This document shows positions 8,535-17,885 of a DNA stretch of 64,000 nucleotides, one piece after another. The stretch lies in the NCBI RefSeq assembly GCF_028369295.1, contig NZ_JAQMYP010000006.1, forward strand, positions 1 through 64,000, written 5' to 3'. The notes under the pieces were generated by a model, which had not been told where the DNA came from, did not search any database, and was given only the letters and a program-made list of their open reading frames with translations. The stretch's first letter is position 1; each line of letters starts with the position of its first letter. The stretch is from Streptomyces sp. HD. Lineage in GTDB: Bacteria; Actinomycetota; Actinomycetes; Streptomycetales; Streptomycetaceae. The position numbers and the translations under genes were made by a program.

Positions 8535-9014
8535 TCAGTTCGAACTCATGGGCTCGAACCACGTGGGTTCATCTGCCAGTGCCTGCTTGATCCGGAACAA
8601 CTGGCTCTCGTCCATCGCGGGCAGTGCGTCCACCTCGAACCAGCCCACCTGCAGGGACTCGTCGTCGTTCACACGTGCCTCGCCGCCGACCGCCCGGCAG
8701 CGGAAGGTGATGTCCATGAACTGGCACATGTCGCCGTTGGGGTAGGTGACCTCACGCCCCGACCTGACCAGAACGACCCGCTCGGCGACACAGCGGACGC
8801 CCGTCTCCTCGTACACCTCCCGCACGGCGGCGTCAGCCGGCTGCTCCCCCGGGTCCGGGATGCCGTTGATCACCGTCCACTTGTGGTTGTCCGCGCGCTG
8901 CCCCAGCAGGACCCGTCCCTCGTCGTCGAAGACGACGGCACTGACCCCGGGGAGCCACAGCAACTGGTGACCGGCGGAAGCCCGGATCGTACGAATGAAG
9001 TCAGGAGTAGCCAT
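8535..9014 (-). CDS. Nudix hydrolase
   Basis: This 159-aa protein carries an intact Nudix box, G-x5-E-x7-REVYEETG (GIPDPGEQPADAAVREVYEE), which binds the catalytic divalent metals. Family members cleave nucleoside-diphosphate-X compounds. The surrounding sequence (WLPGVSAVVFDDEGRVLLGQ and HKWTVINGIPDPGEQPADA) resembles ADP-ribose or NADH pyrophosphatase-like Streptomyces Nudix proteins, but the substrate cannot be determined. It lies 54 bp upstream of the SDR gene and 104 bp downstream of lnt on the same strand, and may share transcripts with either. Confidence 0.93.
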   Translation of the reverse strand: MATPDFIRTIRASAGHQLLWLPGVSAVVFDDEGRVLLGQRADNHKWTVINGIPDPGEQPADAAVREVYEETGVRCVAERVVLVRSGREVTYPNGDMCQFMDITFRCRAVGGEARVNDDESLQVGWFEVDALPAMDESQLFRIKQALADEPTWFEPMSSN

Positions 9015-9091
9015 GGCCCCGACCCTAATGGGACGGGGCCGGCACCCCCCGGCGATTTCCGGGGGGCGGCGACGGGCGCGTACCCCTACAC

Positions 9092-9133
9092 GTCTACACG
9101 TGGTCGGCTACATGTCGTCTACACGTGGTCGGC
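9092..9133. repeat. 17-bp direct repeat at the lnt stop codon
   Basis: GTCTACACGTGGTCGGC occurs at 9092-9108 and again at 9117-9133. The second copy contains the last codons and stop of lnt, so the end of the gene appears partly duplicated just downstream. Confidence 0.8.
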
Positions 9134-10729
9134 GCGCCGCGCCCGCAGCCCCGCGCCGATCGTCCAGCCGAGACCGCCCGCGGCGACCAGCAGCAGGGCG
9201 ATCTCCGGCAGGATGCCGAGCTTGGTGGCGGGCGTCTCGGAGGAGCGCAGCGGCACCTTCTGGACCAGCGAGTCGGCCACGAACATGCCCGTCTTCTGCG
9301 TGATCTTTCCGTCCGGCATGATGATGGCGCTCACGCCGCTGGTCACCGGGACGGTGACGGTCCGGCTGTGCTCCACGGCGCGGACCCGGGACATGGCGAG
9401 CTGCTGGTAGGTCATCTCGCTGCGGTCGAACGTGGCGTTGTTGCTCGGCACGGAGATCATCTGCGCGCCGTCGACGACCTCGGAGCGCACGGTCCAGTCG
9501 AAGGCTGCCTCGTAGCAGGTGACGAGGCCGACCTTGGCGCCGTCCATGGTGAACACTCCCGGCTCGCTGCCGCGGCTGAAGTCCTTGCGGACCATGGAGG
9601 TCCAGTTCTCGTTGATCGCCCCGACGATGGAGCGCAACGGCAGGTACTCACCGAATGGCTGGATCTGCCGCTTGTCGTAGCTGTCGACGGGCCCCTTGGC
9701 CGGGTCCCACAGGATCTGTTCGTTGAGCAGCTTGCCGTCCCGCTCGACGACGCCACCGACCGAGATGGGCGCGCCGATCGCCTTGGCGGCCGCGTCGATG
9801 ACGGCGCGGGCGTCGGCGTTGGCGAAGGGGTCGATGTCGGAGGAGTTCTCGGGCCAGAGCACGAAGTCGGGCCGCTCGACCTTGCCCGCCTTGACCTGGG
9901 CGGCCAGGCGCTCGGTCTCGCGCGCGTGGTAGTCCAGTACGGCCCGGCGCTGGGCGTTGAAGTCCAGTCCCGCGCGCGGCACGTTGCCCTGGATGACCGC
10001 GACGGTGGCGGTGCCGTTCTCGGCCTTGTCGCTCACCAGCGGCCGTGCGGCCACGGCGCCCACGACCGGTACGGCCACACTCAGCAGGGCCACGGCCGCG
10101 GCGGATCGCTGGACGGCCCGGGTGCGCCGCCGCTCCACGACCAGGCGTACGGCCTCGCAGAGCCCGAAGCCGCACAGGACGACCGCGAAGCCGAGGACGG
10201 GCGTGCCGCCCACCGCGGCGAGCGGCAGGAAGACACCGTCGGCCTGGCCGAACGCGATCTTGCCCCAGGGGAAGCCGTTGAACGGCGCACGCGCGCGTGC
10301 CGCCTCTCCGGCGATCCACAGCGCCGCCGCCCACACCGGCCAGCCCGGCAGCTTCGACACCGCGGCGACTCCCACGCCGACCAGCGCGACGAAGACCGCC
10401 TCGATCACGACCAGCGCGATCCAGGGGCCGGGCCCGACCTCCACTCCGGTCCACACCAGCAGCGGCAGCAGGAAGCCGAGGCCGAAGAGATAGCCGAGGC
10501 CGAGAGCCGCCTTCCAGCTACGGCCGCGCAGCACCCAGCCGAAGACGGCGAAGGCCGGCAGGGCCAGCCACCACAGGGTGCGCGGCGGGAAACTGACGTA
10601 GAGCAGCACTCCGGAGAGCGCCGCGGCGAGGGCCGGAACCAGGCGCACGAGCCGTGCCGCGCGCGAGGCGGGCGCGGTCTGCGGCTGCAGCTGGTCCGAC
10701 TCGCCCACGGAAGTTGCGGTGACGGTCAC
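9119..10729 (-). CDS. lnt: Apolipoprotein N-acyltransferase
   Basis: This enzyme transfers the third acyl chain to the N-terminal Cys of lipoproteins at the outer face of the cytoplasmic membrane. The 536-aa protein has an N-terminal block of about seven or eight membrane helices, including LSGVLLYVSFPPRTLWWLAL and LFGLGFLLPLLVW, and the typical NGFPWGKIAFGQ. A carbon-nitrogen hydrolase domain follows, with the active-site landmarks LWPENSSDID, YDKRQIQPFGEYLPLR and LVTCYEAAFDW (Glu-Lys-Cys triad). A final helix lies near the C-terminus. The start is taken as GTG at 10729 because family similarity begins shortly after; longer in-frame upstream sequence is Arg-rich and unconvincing, and no strong ribosome site decides between GTGs. 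Confidence 0.92.
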   Translation of the reverse strand: MTVTATSVGESDQLQPQTAPASRAARLVRLVPALAAALSGVLLYVSFPPRTLWWLALPAFAVFGWVLRGRSWKAALGLGYLFGLGFLLPLLVWTGVEVGPGPWIALVVIEAVFVALVGVGVAAVSKLPGWPVWAAALWIAGEAARARAPFNGFPWGKIAFGQADGVFLPLAAVGGTPVLGFAVVLCGFGLCEAVRLVVERRRTRAVQRSAAAVALLSVAVPVVGAVAARPLVSDKAENGTATVAVIQGNVPRAGLDFNAQRRAVLDYHARETERLAAQVKAGKVERPDFVLWPENSSDIDPFANADARAVIDAAAKAIGAPISVGGVVERDGKLLNEQILWDPAKGPVDSYDKRQIQPFGEYLPLRSIVGAINENWTSMVRKDFSRGSEPGVFTMDGAKVGLVTCYEAAFDWTVRSEVVDGAQMISVPSNNATFDRSEMTYQQLAMSRVRAVEHSRTVTVPVTSGVSAIIMPDGKITQKTGMFVADSLVQKVPLRSSETPATKLGILPEIALLLVAAGGLGWTIGAGLRARRADHV

Positions 10730-11039
10730 TCCGGGAGTGTACGGCGGTTGACCTCGGCACCGACAGCGCGGTCCGGCCCCGGCACCCTTGGCCCACGCAC
10801 CCCGACCACGGCGGCGGGCCCGCGCCGGCGCACGCGTCCTCACCGCGGCCGAGCTCGGACGACGGGGCCGTCTCCTGCCCACTCGCACGACGCATCGTTT
10901 CTGCACGAGACGTCCACAAATCAGCCATCAGCAGTTACGGTATGCCGGAGTCTCAGTCGTACTGGCCGGTCAGGCCGGCGGCCGGGGTCCGCAACAGGTC
11001 GGGGGACCGGGTTCGGGGGGCGGGGTGGGTGTCACGGGG
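10730..11039. other. Divergent intergenic region, lnt / membrane protein
   Basis: About 310 bp lie between two divergent genes. In-frame upstream codons on either side give low-complexity Arg-rich peptides. I see no gene or recognisable site. Confidence 0.5.
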
Positions 11040-12107
11040 ATGGCGTCTGCGGTAGGTCCGAGTGAGGACGGGGACAGACGAAACGTTTCTGATGCGGCCG
11101 GCGTGGTGGTCCTGGGGGCCTGTGCCACATGGTCGCTGGTCTCGGCGGCCGTGCACGGCGGCCGGCCCGAGGGTGTCCTGCTGGCGATCCTCGCCGTGGC
11201 CGCAGGCTATGCCGCGGGACGGATCGGCGGGGCGCTCCTGCCGGTCGCCGCGCCCTGCGCGGGAGCCCTGGCCGGAGTGGGGCTCACGCTGACGGTCCCG
11301 CATCTGGCTCCCGGGCCGCAGATCGTCACCCCGCTGGGACACGCCGGGGCCACCGCCGCCGTACTCACCCTCTCCGCCGGTGCCGCGTGCTGCGCCGCGT
11401 GGGCCGCCTCGGCGACCGCCCTGCGACTGGCCCTGCGCGCCCTGGCCGCCGCAATCGCGGTGACCGCGGCCGTCCTCGGCTCGACCTCGGGCTTCGTCGC
11501 CTGCACCGCCGTCGTACTGTGCTCGCTCGCCGCCGGCCACATGCACCATCGCGGTCTGGGCATCGCGGGACTGGCCGTGGCCGCCACCGCGGTCTCCGGC
11601 TTGATCTTGGCGGTCGCCGGGAGCGCGGTGCGCGGCGGATTCGCCTCGTGGCTGGAGGGTCAGCTGACGGCGCACCGCATCCAGCTGTGGCGGGACGCCC
11701 TGCACCTGGCGCGCGAGGACCCCGGCCTGGGCGTGGGCCCGGCACGGTTCGGGGAGCTCAGTGCGACCGCGACCGAGACGCTGCTGTCCGACGGCAAGCC
11801 CCACTCGGCGCCCTTGCAGGTGGCGGCAGAGCAGGGTGCCGTCGGTGTGATCCTGCTGGCGGCGGCCTTCTGCTGGATGCTGTTCGCGCTGTGGCGCACC
11901 GCGCGTCCCACCCCGGTCGCGCTGACCGCGGGGGCCGCTCTGACGGCGGTGGCGGCGATCGCCGCGGTCGGCAACGCGCTCAGCTTCACCTCGGTCTCGG
12001 TGGGCGCGGGCCTACTGGCGGGGCTGGCCACGGCCCGGCCGCTCGCCGACGGATCAGCGAGGCGCGAGATCGACGTACGCGCGCGTGGCGACCGTTTGGC
12101 CCCCTGA
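11040..12107 (+). CDS. Polytopic membrane protein, O-antigen-ligase/Wzy-like
   Basis: This protein is about 355 aa and mostly hydrophobic, with around nine Ala/Val/Leu-rich membrane segments. One large polar loop reads LEGQLTAHRIQLWRDALHLA, then EDPGLGVGPARF and HSAPLQVAAEQG, before the last helices. The order R-x-x-x-W-x-x-A-L, G-x-G-x-x-x-F and H-x-x-x-L-x-x-x-x-E-x-G is characteristic of the Wzy_C/O-antigen-ligase superfamily, which transfers or polymerises glycans on lipid carriers. It is somewhat shorter than typical members, so the function is tentative. The start is uncertain; ATG at 11040 is preferred because protein-like sequence begins there. It lies between lnt and a gene for a small membrane protein. 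Confidence 0.75.
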   Translation: MASAVGPSEDGDRRNVSDAAGVVVLGACATWSLVSAAVHGGRPEGVLLAILAVAAGYAAGRIGGALLPVAAPCAGALAGVGLTLTVPHLAPGPQIVTPLGHAGATAAVLTLSAGAACCAAWAASATALRLALRALAAAIAVTAAVLGSTSGFVACTAVVLCSLAAGHMHHRGLGIAGLAVAATAVSGLILAVAGSAVRGGFASWLEGQLTAHRIQLWRDALHLAREDPGLGVGPARFGELSATATETLLSDGKPHSAPLQVAAEQGAVGVILLAAAFCWMLFALWRTARPTPVALTAGAALTAVAAIAAVGNALSFTSVSVGAGLLAGLATARPLADGSARREIDVRARGDRLAP

Positions 12108-12139
12108 CCTGATGTGCGGCGCAGGAACCCTTACCGCTC

Positions 12140-12685
12140 TCAGTGCGCCGGGCCGGGCGTGCGGGTCCGCAGACGGTCCCTGATGACCCGTACGGCCGCC
12201 TCCGCGTCGTCCACGGTGATCGTGAACGTATGGCCGTCCCACAGCCTCAGCACCAGGCCCTCACCACGCCGTACGACGACCGCGGTGCCCTTCTCGGGCC
12301 GCCACCGGTAGCCCCAGCCGCCCCAGTGGCGCGGGGTGACGTGCGGGATGAAGTCGGCGCCCACTACCTCGGACAGCGGGATGCGGCGGCGCGGCACACC
12401 GATGTGGCCGCAGCGCACCTCAAGGCATTCCTGGTCGACCTTCAGGGCGACGTGCACGAAGGCCAGAGTGCCGAAGAGGACCAGCAGCCCGGCGGCGATG
12501 CAGCCGACGACGGCCATGGCGAGCGGCGCGACGCCCTCCTCCGTCCACGGTGACTCGACGGCCAGCTCGATCCCCAGCGCCATGCAGGCGGCGCCGGACA
12601 GCGCCAGCAGCCACTGGACCCGGTTGGTCGCCCGCCCGGTCCAGACATCGGGGTGCGGCTTCCTGCCGTGGGGGTGGTCCCTCAT
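12140..12685 (-). CDS. Two-helix membrane protein with PH-like C-terminal domain
   Basis: This protein is 181 aa. Two predicted membrane helices near the N-terminus (VQWLLALSGAACMALGIEL and APLAMAVVGCIAAGLLVLF) are followed by a beta-rich soluble part (DQECLEVRCGHIGVPRRRIP, VVGADFIPHVTPRHWGGWGY). The second part fits the pattern of bacterial PH-like domains seen in many actinobacterial hypothetical membrane proteins. No catalytic motif is visible and the role is unknown. The ATG at 12685 is preferred over an upstream frame extension to 12772 because homology-like character starts there, although its ribosome site is weak. It converges with the Wzy-like gene. Confidence 0.75.
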   Translation of the reverse strand: MRDHPHGRKPHPDVWTGRATNRVQWLLALSGAACMALGIELAVESPWTEEGVAPLAMAVVGCIAAGLLVLFGTLAFVHVALKVDQECLEVRCGHIGVPRRRIPLSEVVGADFIPHVTPRHWGGWGYRWRPEKGTAVVVRRGEGLVLRLWDGHTFTITVDDAEAAVRVIRDRLRTRTPGPAH

Positions 12686-12791
12686 GGCTATGAGATTACT
12701 CAGGTTTCGCTGCGCCGGGACCGCGTCGCGCAGGGTGACTGCGCCGTCCGGACCAGGGCGGACCGAAAACATCCGGTTCGTGCCCGTCGGT

Positions 12792-13577
12792 CTATCGCGC
12801 GGGGCTGATCGCCTGCAGGAGGCGGCCTTCCGCGTAGGCGAGCGCGGGCTCGGGGAGGGAGCCCTCGCGGCCGCTCAGCAGGACCGTCAGAGTGCCGCTG
12901 GCCGCGGCGTCGGGGGCGGGCTGCTCGCCGATTCGGCGCAGTGCCTGGGCGGCGACCGCTCCGGCGGAGCCGTGCAGGGCGAGGGGCGGGAAGCCGGGGC
13001 GCTGGACGGCGGTGCGGATGCGCTCGGCGACCAGTTCGTAGTGCGTGCACCCCAGGACGACGGTCGTCACGTCCCTGGGGGTGAGGGCAGCGGCCGCGGC
13101 GACAGCGGCCTCGATCGCCGGCTCGTCCGCGTGCTCGACCGCCTCGGCCAGGCCGAAGCACGGCACCTCTGCGACGGTCACACCGTCGGCGAAGTCCTTT
13201 ATGAGGCCCCGCTGGTAGGAGCTGCCCGTGGTGGCGGGTGTGGCCCAGATCGCGAAAGGTCCGCCGCCGGCCGAGGCGGGCTTGATCGCCGGGACCGTGC
13301 CGATGACCGGGATGCCGGGTTCGAGGCGGGCGCGCAGGGCGGGCAGGGCGTGCACGGTCGCGGTGTTGCAGCCGACGATCAGGGCGTCGGGGCTGTGCGC
13401 GGCGGCGGCCTCGGCGACGGCCACGGCGCGCTGCGTGAGGTCTTCGGGAGTCCTCGGACCCCAGGGCATGCCGTCGGGGTCCAGGGAGAGCACGAGATCT
13501 GCGTCGGGTCGCAGCCGTCGTACCGCGGCGGTGGCCGCGAGCAAGCCGATTCCGGAGTCCATCAGCGCGATCTTCAC
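12792..13577 (-). CDS. Asp/Glu racemase-family protein (glutamate racemase-like)
   Basis: This 261-aa protein belongs to the cofactor-independent Asp/Glu racemase superfamily. It has DSGIG at residues 7-11, VGCNTAT with Cys70, and LGCTHYE with Cys177. Both catalytic cysteines are therefore present, as is the matching His after Cys177. MurI makes D-glutamate for peptidoglycan. This protein departs from canonical MurI in several conserved spots (DSGIGL rather than DSGIGG; MPWG rather than PYG), so it may be a paralogue with another or weaker activity. It is divergent from the HpnB-like glycosyltransferase gene 57 bp away. Confidence 0.85.
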   Translation of the reverse strand: MKIALMDSGIGLLAATAAVRRLRPDADLVLSLDPDGMPWGPRTPEDLTQRAVAVAEAAAAHSPDALIVGCNTATVHALPALRARLEPGIPVIGTVPAIKPASAGGGPFAIWATPATTGSSYQRGLIKDFADGVTVAEVPCFGLAEAVEHADEPAIEAAVAAAAALTPRDVTTVVLGCTHYELVAERIRTAVQRPGFPPLALHGSAGAVAAQALRRIGEQPAPDAAASGTLTVLLSGREGSLPEPALAYAEGRLLQAISPAR

Positions 13578-13634
13578 CCGGCCACGATAGTCGATGGGCC
13601 CTTGCGGGCCGGTCCCGTGGGGCAGACTGCGCGG

Positions 13635-14810
13635 GTGAGCGCCATCGCGTGGACCGCCGCCGGATCACTCGCCGCCTGGCTGTGGCTGCTGCTCGGCCAG
13701 GGCCTCTTCTGGCGTACGGATGTCAGACTTCCGCATCGTACGGAACCGGACGCGTGGCCGTCGGTCTGCGTCGTCGTGCCGGCCCGCGACGAGGCCTCGG
13801 TGCTTCCCGCGAGCCTGCCGTCGCTGCTCGCCCAGGAGTATCCGGGGCGCGCGGAGGTCTTCCTGATCGACGACGGCAGTTCGGACGGCACCGGGGACCT
13901 GGCACGCGAACTGGCGCGGCGGCACGGCGGACTGCCGCTGACCGTGGGCTCCCCCGGCGAACCTCCGGCGGGCTGGACCGGCAAGCTGTGGGCGGTTCGG
14001 CACGGCATCGGCCTGGCACGCGCGCGTGACCCCGAGTACCTGCTGCTGACGGACGCCGACATCGCGCACGCGCCGGACAGCCTGCGGGAGCTGGTCGCGG
14101 CCGCACGCACCGGGGGCTTCGACGTCGTCTCACTGATGGCCCGGCTGCGGGTCGAGAGCCTGTGGGAACGGCTGGTCGTGCCCGCCTTCGTCTACTTCTT
14201 CGCGCAGCTGTATCCGTTCCGCCGTATCGGCAGGAAGGGGGCTCGGACGGCGGCCGCGGCGGGCGGCTGTGTCCTGCTGCGCACCGAGGCCGCCGAACGG
14301 GCGCGTATTCCGGACGCGATCCGGCACGCCGTCATCGACGACGTGGCGCTCGCGAGGGCCGTCAAGGGCAGCGGCGGGCACATCTGGCTGGGGCTGGCCG
14401 AGCGGGTGGACAGCGTGCGCCCGTATCCGCGGCTGCGCGACCTGTGGCGGATGGTCTCGCGCAGCGCGTACGCGCAGTTGCGGCACAACCCGCTGGTGCT
14501 GGCCGGGACGGTTGCCGGGCTGGCGCTGGTGTATCTGGCGCCGCCCGCGGCCGTCGTCGTGGGGGCGATCGGCGGTGATACGGCGACGGCGGCCCTCGGC
14601 GGTGTCGCGTGGCTCGTGATGGCGGGGACGTACCTGCCGATGCTCCGCTATTACCGCCAGCCGCCGTGGCTCGCTCCGCTGCTGCCGTTCACCGCGTTCC
14701 TCTATCTCCTCATGACGGTCGATTCCGCGGTGCAGCACTACCGGGGACGCGGCGCGGCCTGGAAGGGGCGCACGTACACACGCCCCGACGCCGTGCCCGA
14801 CGAGGGCTGA
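13635..14810 (+). CDS. hpnB: Glycosyltransferase family 2, HpnB type
   Basis: This 391-aa protein has an N-terminal membrane anchor (AAGSLAAWLWLLLGQGLFW) and a GT2 catalytic domain: VVVPARDEAS, LIDDGSSDGTGDLA, PAGWTGKLWAVRHGI and the metal-binding LLTDADIAH. The following GFDVVSLMARLRVESLWERL, PAFVYFFAQLYPFR and RTAAAAGGCVLLR, with C-terminal helices, match the hopene-associated glycosyltransferase HpnB family closely. HpnB members are often found with hopanoid genes, but none occurs here, so the acceptor in this organism is open. The start is GTG at 13635; the frame is open far upstream, but that is antisense to the racemase. Its stop abuts the TerD gene stop with no spacing. Confidence 0.88.
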   Translation: MSAIAWTAAGSLAAWLWLLLGQGLFWRTDVRLPHRTEPDAWPSVCVVVPARDEASVLPASLPSLLAQEYPGRAEVFLIDDGSSDGTGDLARELARRHGGLPLTVGSPGEPPAGWTGKLWAVRHGIGLARARDPEYLLLTDADIAHAPDSLRELVAAARTGGFDVVSLMARLRVESLWERLVVPAFVYFFAQLYPFRRIGRKGARTAAAAGGCVLLRTEAAERARIPDAIRHAVIDDVALARAVKGSGGHIWLGLAERVDSVRPYPRLRDLWRMVSRSAYAQLRHNPLVLAGTVAGLALVYLAPPAAVVVGAIGGDTATAALGGVAWLVMAGTYLPMLRYYRQPPWLAPLLPFTAFLYLLMTVDSAVQHYRGRGAAWKGRTYTRPDAVPDEG

Positions 14811-16085
14811 CTACTTGCGACCGGGTGTCCAGTTCATGCCCCATCCGTAGGCGTAGTCGACCGTGCGCTGCGGGCTCACGCCGCGTTCGGGCACCAGGTA
14901 GCGGGCCTCGCGCTGGACGATCAGGTCGCTGCCGGTGTTGGTGATCAGGGCGAGGGCGCACACCGTCGAGGGGACCGTGCACTCGTCGAGCGAGAAGTCG
15001 ACCGGGGCGCCGTGCTGTGGGGTGAGGGTGACGGTGGCGTGCAGGTCGGCGAAGGAACGCGCCCCCTGGTAGATGGTCACGAAGACCAGAATGCGCCGGA
15101 AGGCCCGCTGCTGGTCGAGGTTGATGGTGAGGTTCTCGCCGCTGGACACGGCACCGGTGCGGTCGTCCCCGTCGAGGTGGATGTACGGCGGCTGGTGCAG
15201 AGCGCCGTAGGCGTTGCCCAGGGACTGGATCACTCCCTTGCTGCCGTCGGTGAGCTCGTACAGGGCGCACAGGTCGAGGTCGAGGTCGTTGTGCATGGCC
15301 ACCGGGCGGCCCAGTTTGCTCGCCCAGCCGGAGAACTGCTTGCGCACCTGCCAGTTGAGGTTCACGCGCATGGCGCCCGAGGTGCCGCCCTGCTCGGTGA
15401 GCGAGACGGAGGGGGCCGCCTTGGTGAGCGTGACCTTGCTCAGGCTGACGGGCGCCGCCTGGGGTGCGGACGGGGGGACCGGCGGCATGGCGGGCGGCGG
15501 CGTGGTCATCGGGGGCGGGGCCTGCGGGGCCATGGGGGCCGGAGCGGGGGCCGCCTTTTGGGGTTCGTCCACCGTGATGCCGTAGTCGGTGGCCAGGCCC
15601 TCAAGGCCGCTGCTGTAGCCCTGGCCGACGGCTCGGAACTTCCAGGCGCCCTGGCGGCGGTAGAACTCGCCGAGGACGAAAGCGGTTTCGACGGTGGCGC
15701 CCATGCTGTCGAAGCGGGCCACTACGGTGCCCTGGGCGGCGTCCTTGACCTCGATGCCGAGGTCAGGCACCTGACCGAACGCGCCGCCGTCCGCGGAGGC
15801 GGCGAGGATGACGGTCTCGATCGCGGGCTCCACGCGCGCGAGGTCGACGAGCAGGCTGTCGGTCACCCGGCCGCCGGCCTCCCGCTTGCCCTCGTGCCGG
15901 ACGGCGCCGGAGGAGTGCTCGGACTGGTTGTAGAAGACGAAGTCCCCGTCGGAGCGGACCTTTCCACCGACCAGCAACAGCGCCGAGGCGTCCGCGTCGG
16001 GCACGCCCGGTCCGGAGCGCCAGCCCAATTCGACTCGCAGCGCCGTCGTCGGCACCGGAGTATTCGATCCTTTCGACATTGACAT
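14811..16085 (-). CDS. TerD-family protein with two TerD domains
   Basis: This 424-aa cytosolic protein has a TerD domain at about residues 10-175 ([34 protein letters not shown]-like [26 protein letters not shown]). A linker rich in Pro and Ala covers about 180-225. A second TerD/TerA-like domain follows from about 235 ([48 protein letters not shown]). TerD domains bind calcium through acidic D-x-D loops, which are visible in the second domain. The family is linked to tellurite and stress responses, and Streptomyces carry many paralogues with roles in development. Of the clustered starts (16100, 16097, 16085, 16079), ATG 16085 behind GGGGGC fits the family best. Confidence 0.9.
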   Translation of the reverse strand: MSMSKGSNTPVPTTALRVELGWRSGPGVPDADASALLLVGGKVRSDGDFVFYNQSEHSSGAVRHEGKREAGGRVTDSLLVDLARVEPAIETVILAASADGGAFGQVPDLGIEVKDAAQGTVVARFDSMGATVETAFVLGEFYRRQGAWKFRAVGQGYSSGLEGLATDYGITVDEPQKAAPAPAPMAPQAPPPMTTPPPAMPPVPPSAPQAAPVSLSKVTLTKAAPSVSLTEQGGTSGAMRVNLNWQVRKQFSGWASKLGRPVAMHNDLDLDLCALYELTDGSKGVIQSLGNAYGALHQPPYIHLDGDDRTGAVSSGENLTINLDQQRAFRRILVFVTIYQGARSFADLHATVTLTPQHGAPVDFSLDECTVPSTVCALALITNTGSDLIVQREARYLVPERGVSPQRTVDYAYGWGMNWTPGRK

Positions 16086-16377
16086 GTCCGCCCCCATCAC
16101 GGGTCACCGCGCCAGGCACGCCCCGGCCGCTCATCGGGTTCTTCTACAAGACCAACCTATTCCCCGCGCCGACGAACTCCCACGTGGAGCCCGGGATCAC
16201 CGGAGGCCAACCGACGGTAACCCGCTCGGAACTCGGCATTTACACGATCCGAACGCGGATTGGCGTCCCTTTTTGCCAAGTTCGCTCGCATTGGGGATCC
16301 GCCGTCACTGCGGGCACATAAAACAACCCTCTTATCGGTCTCCCCAACCAGCACATCGTGGGCTTAACGTATGCGCC

Positions 16378-16812
16378 ATGACCTCCCCCCGCTCCACCTA
16401 CGGCGGCGGCTACTACTCCGCCTCGTTCCCGGACACCCCGATCTACGACTCGCTCGTGGCCGAGCGGGGCACCCCGCAGATCGCCCCGATCCGGGTGCCC
16501 GCCGCGTACGACATGCCGGGCAGCAACCTTCCGGCGCTGCCCGCAGCACTGCCCGCCCTCCCGGCGGGCCCCTCCCAGCCCTCCTACGGTTATCCGCAGA
16601 CGCCGCAGCCCGCTCCGCTACAGCAGGCCCCCGCGGCGTACATCCCGCAGCAGGCGGCCCCACCGCGAGGCTATCCGGGTCCGCAGGCGCAGCAGCCTCG
16701 CCCGGTGGCGCCCGGCGGCATGGGCTACGAGGCCATGCGCCCCGCGGCTCCCCGCCCCGCCGCCGCTCCCTACCAGGACCCGTACAACAACCAGCAGTAC
16801 CGCGGCTACTGA
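16378..16812 (+). CDS. Pro/Gln/Tyr-rich low-complexity hypothetical protein
   Basis: This 144-aa protein has no membrane segment or signal peptide. The N-terminal 50 residues are the most specific part (MTSPRSTYGGGYYSASFPDT, IYDSLVAERGTPQIAPIRVP). The remainder is disordered-looking, Pro-, Ala-, Gln- and Tyr-rich sequence ending NNQQYRGY. Similar short proteins occur in Streptomyces as conserved hypotheticals (a DUF family I cannot name with certainty); no function is known to me. No Shine-Dalgarno site precedes the ATG, and an AT-richer stretch at 16305-16370 probably carries its promoter. Confidence 0.75.
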   Translation: MTSPRSTYGGGYYSASFPDTPIYDSLVAERGTPQIAPIRVPAAYDMPGSNLPALPAALPALPAGPSQPSYGYPQTPQPAPLQQAPAAYIPQQAAPPRGYPGPQAQQPRPVAPGGMGYEAMRPAAPRPAAAPYQDPYNNQQYRGY

Positions 16813-16855
16813 CCCGTTCCCCCGGGCTGTCGGTGCCACCTGGCACGATGGCTCC

Positions 16856-17683
16856 ATGGGGCAAGCGAAGCTGCAGTCGATTCACCTTCATCCGGTCAAG
16901 GCGTGCCGGGGCGTCTCGCCCCGGGAGGCCGTCGTGGAGCCCTGGGGGCTGGCCGGAGACCGGCGCTGGGTGGTGATCGACGACAGGGGAAAGGTCGTGA
17001 CACAGCGCCAGCGACCGCGCCTCGCGCTCGCCGCCGCCGAGCTGCTGCCCGGTGGCGGCGTTCGGCTGTCCGCACCCGGCATGGATCCGCTGACGGTGCC
17101 GGTACCCCGGCCGGTCGGCACGGTGCCGATGGAGATCTTCCGCGACAAGGTCGAAGCGGTCCTCGCCGAGGACGACGCCGCGCACACGTGGTTCAGTACG
17201 TTCCTCGGCGCTGACGTGCGCCTCGCCCACATGGACGACCCCGGCACCCGCCGTCCCGTCGACCCGGAGTACGCGCTGCCGGGCGAGACCGTCTCCTTCG
17301 CCGACGGCTACCCGCTGCTGGTCACCACGGCAGCCTCCCTCGACGCCCTCAACTCCCTGATCGATCAGGGCGACCACGCCGGTGAGGGCCCGCTGCCCAT
17401 GAACCGTTTCCGGCCCAACGTGGTCGTCTCGGGCACCACGGCCTGGGCCGAGGACGACTGGTCGCGCATAGCCATCGGCGACGTCGCCTTCCGGGTCCCG
17501 AAGAAGTGCGGGCGGTGCGTGGTGACCACGACCGACCAGGCAACCGCCGAGCGGGGCCGGGAACCCCTGCACACCCTCGGCAGGCACCGGCGCATCGACG
17601 GCACGCTGGTGTTCGGCCAGAACCTGGTGCCCCTGTCCGGCGGCACCGTCCGGGTCGGTGACCCGGTCACGATCCTCGGCTGA
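16856..17683 (+). CDS. MOSC-domain protein (YcbX/mARC-like)
   Basis: This 275-aa protein has an N-terminal MOSC beta-barrel domain (LQSIHLHPVKACRGVSPREA, GLAGDRRWVVIDDRGKVVTQ) and a C-terminal MOSC domain with RFRPNVVVSGTTAWAEDDWS and KKCGRCVVTTTDQ (Cys218, Cys221). In YcbX and mARC proteins the conserved Cys of this segment ligates the molybdenum cofactor, and the enzymes reduce N-hydroxylated compounds. The full two-domain length and the Cys motif support the same class here; the redox partner and substrate are unknown. The ATG at 16856 is close behind a weak purine-rich site. The gene is 43 bp after the Pro-rich gene and may be read on the same transcript. Confidence 0.9.
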   Translation: MGQAKLQSIHLHPVKACRGVSPREAVVEPWGLAGDRRWVVIDDRGKVVTQRQRPRLALAAAELLPGGGVRLSAPGMDPLTVPVPRPVGTVPMEIFRDKVEAVLAEDDAAHTWFSTFLGADVRLAHMDDPGTRRPVDPEYALPGETVSFADGYPLLVTTAASLDALNSLIDQGDHAGEGPLPMNRFRPNVVVSGTTAWAEDDWSRIAIGDVAFRVPKKCGRCVVTTTDQATAERGREPLHTLGRHRRIDGTLVFGQNLVPLSGGTVRVGDPVTILG

Positions 17684-17885
17684 GCAGGATCCGGACCCTC
17701 GGCCGAGAAAGATCCGGCCGAGCGACGGCGAGCGGGAACCGGGGCCGGGGGCCCGCGCGTTGGGGCCTTTGTGAGAAGTTCATGAGAGGCCCCGGGCGCA
17801 GGTGATTTCGCTCTCTCTTCGCCGGGCCCGCGGGTGAACGACTCTGCCAGGGGTTATCACGGAGCGGGAAGGGGGTGGCCGGACG

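Noticed and set aside
12336..13634. Upstream extension of the HpnB-like gene
   Set aside because: The region is antisense to the PH-like and racemase genes, and the GT2 family start fits GTG 13635.
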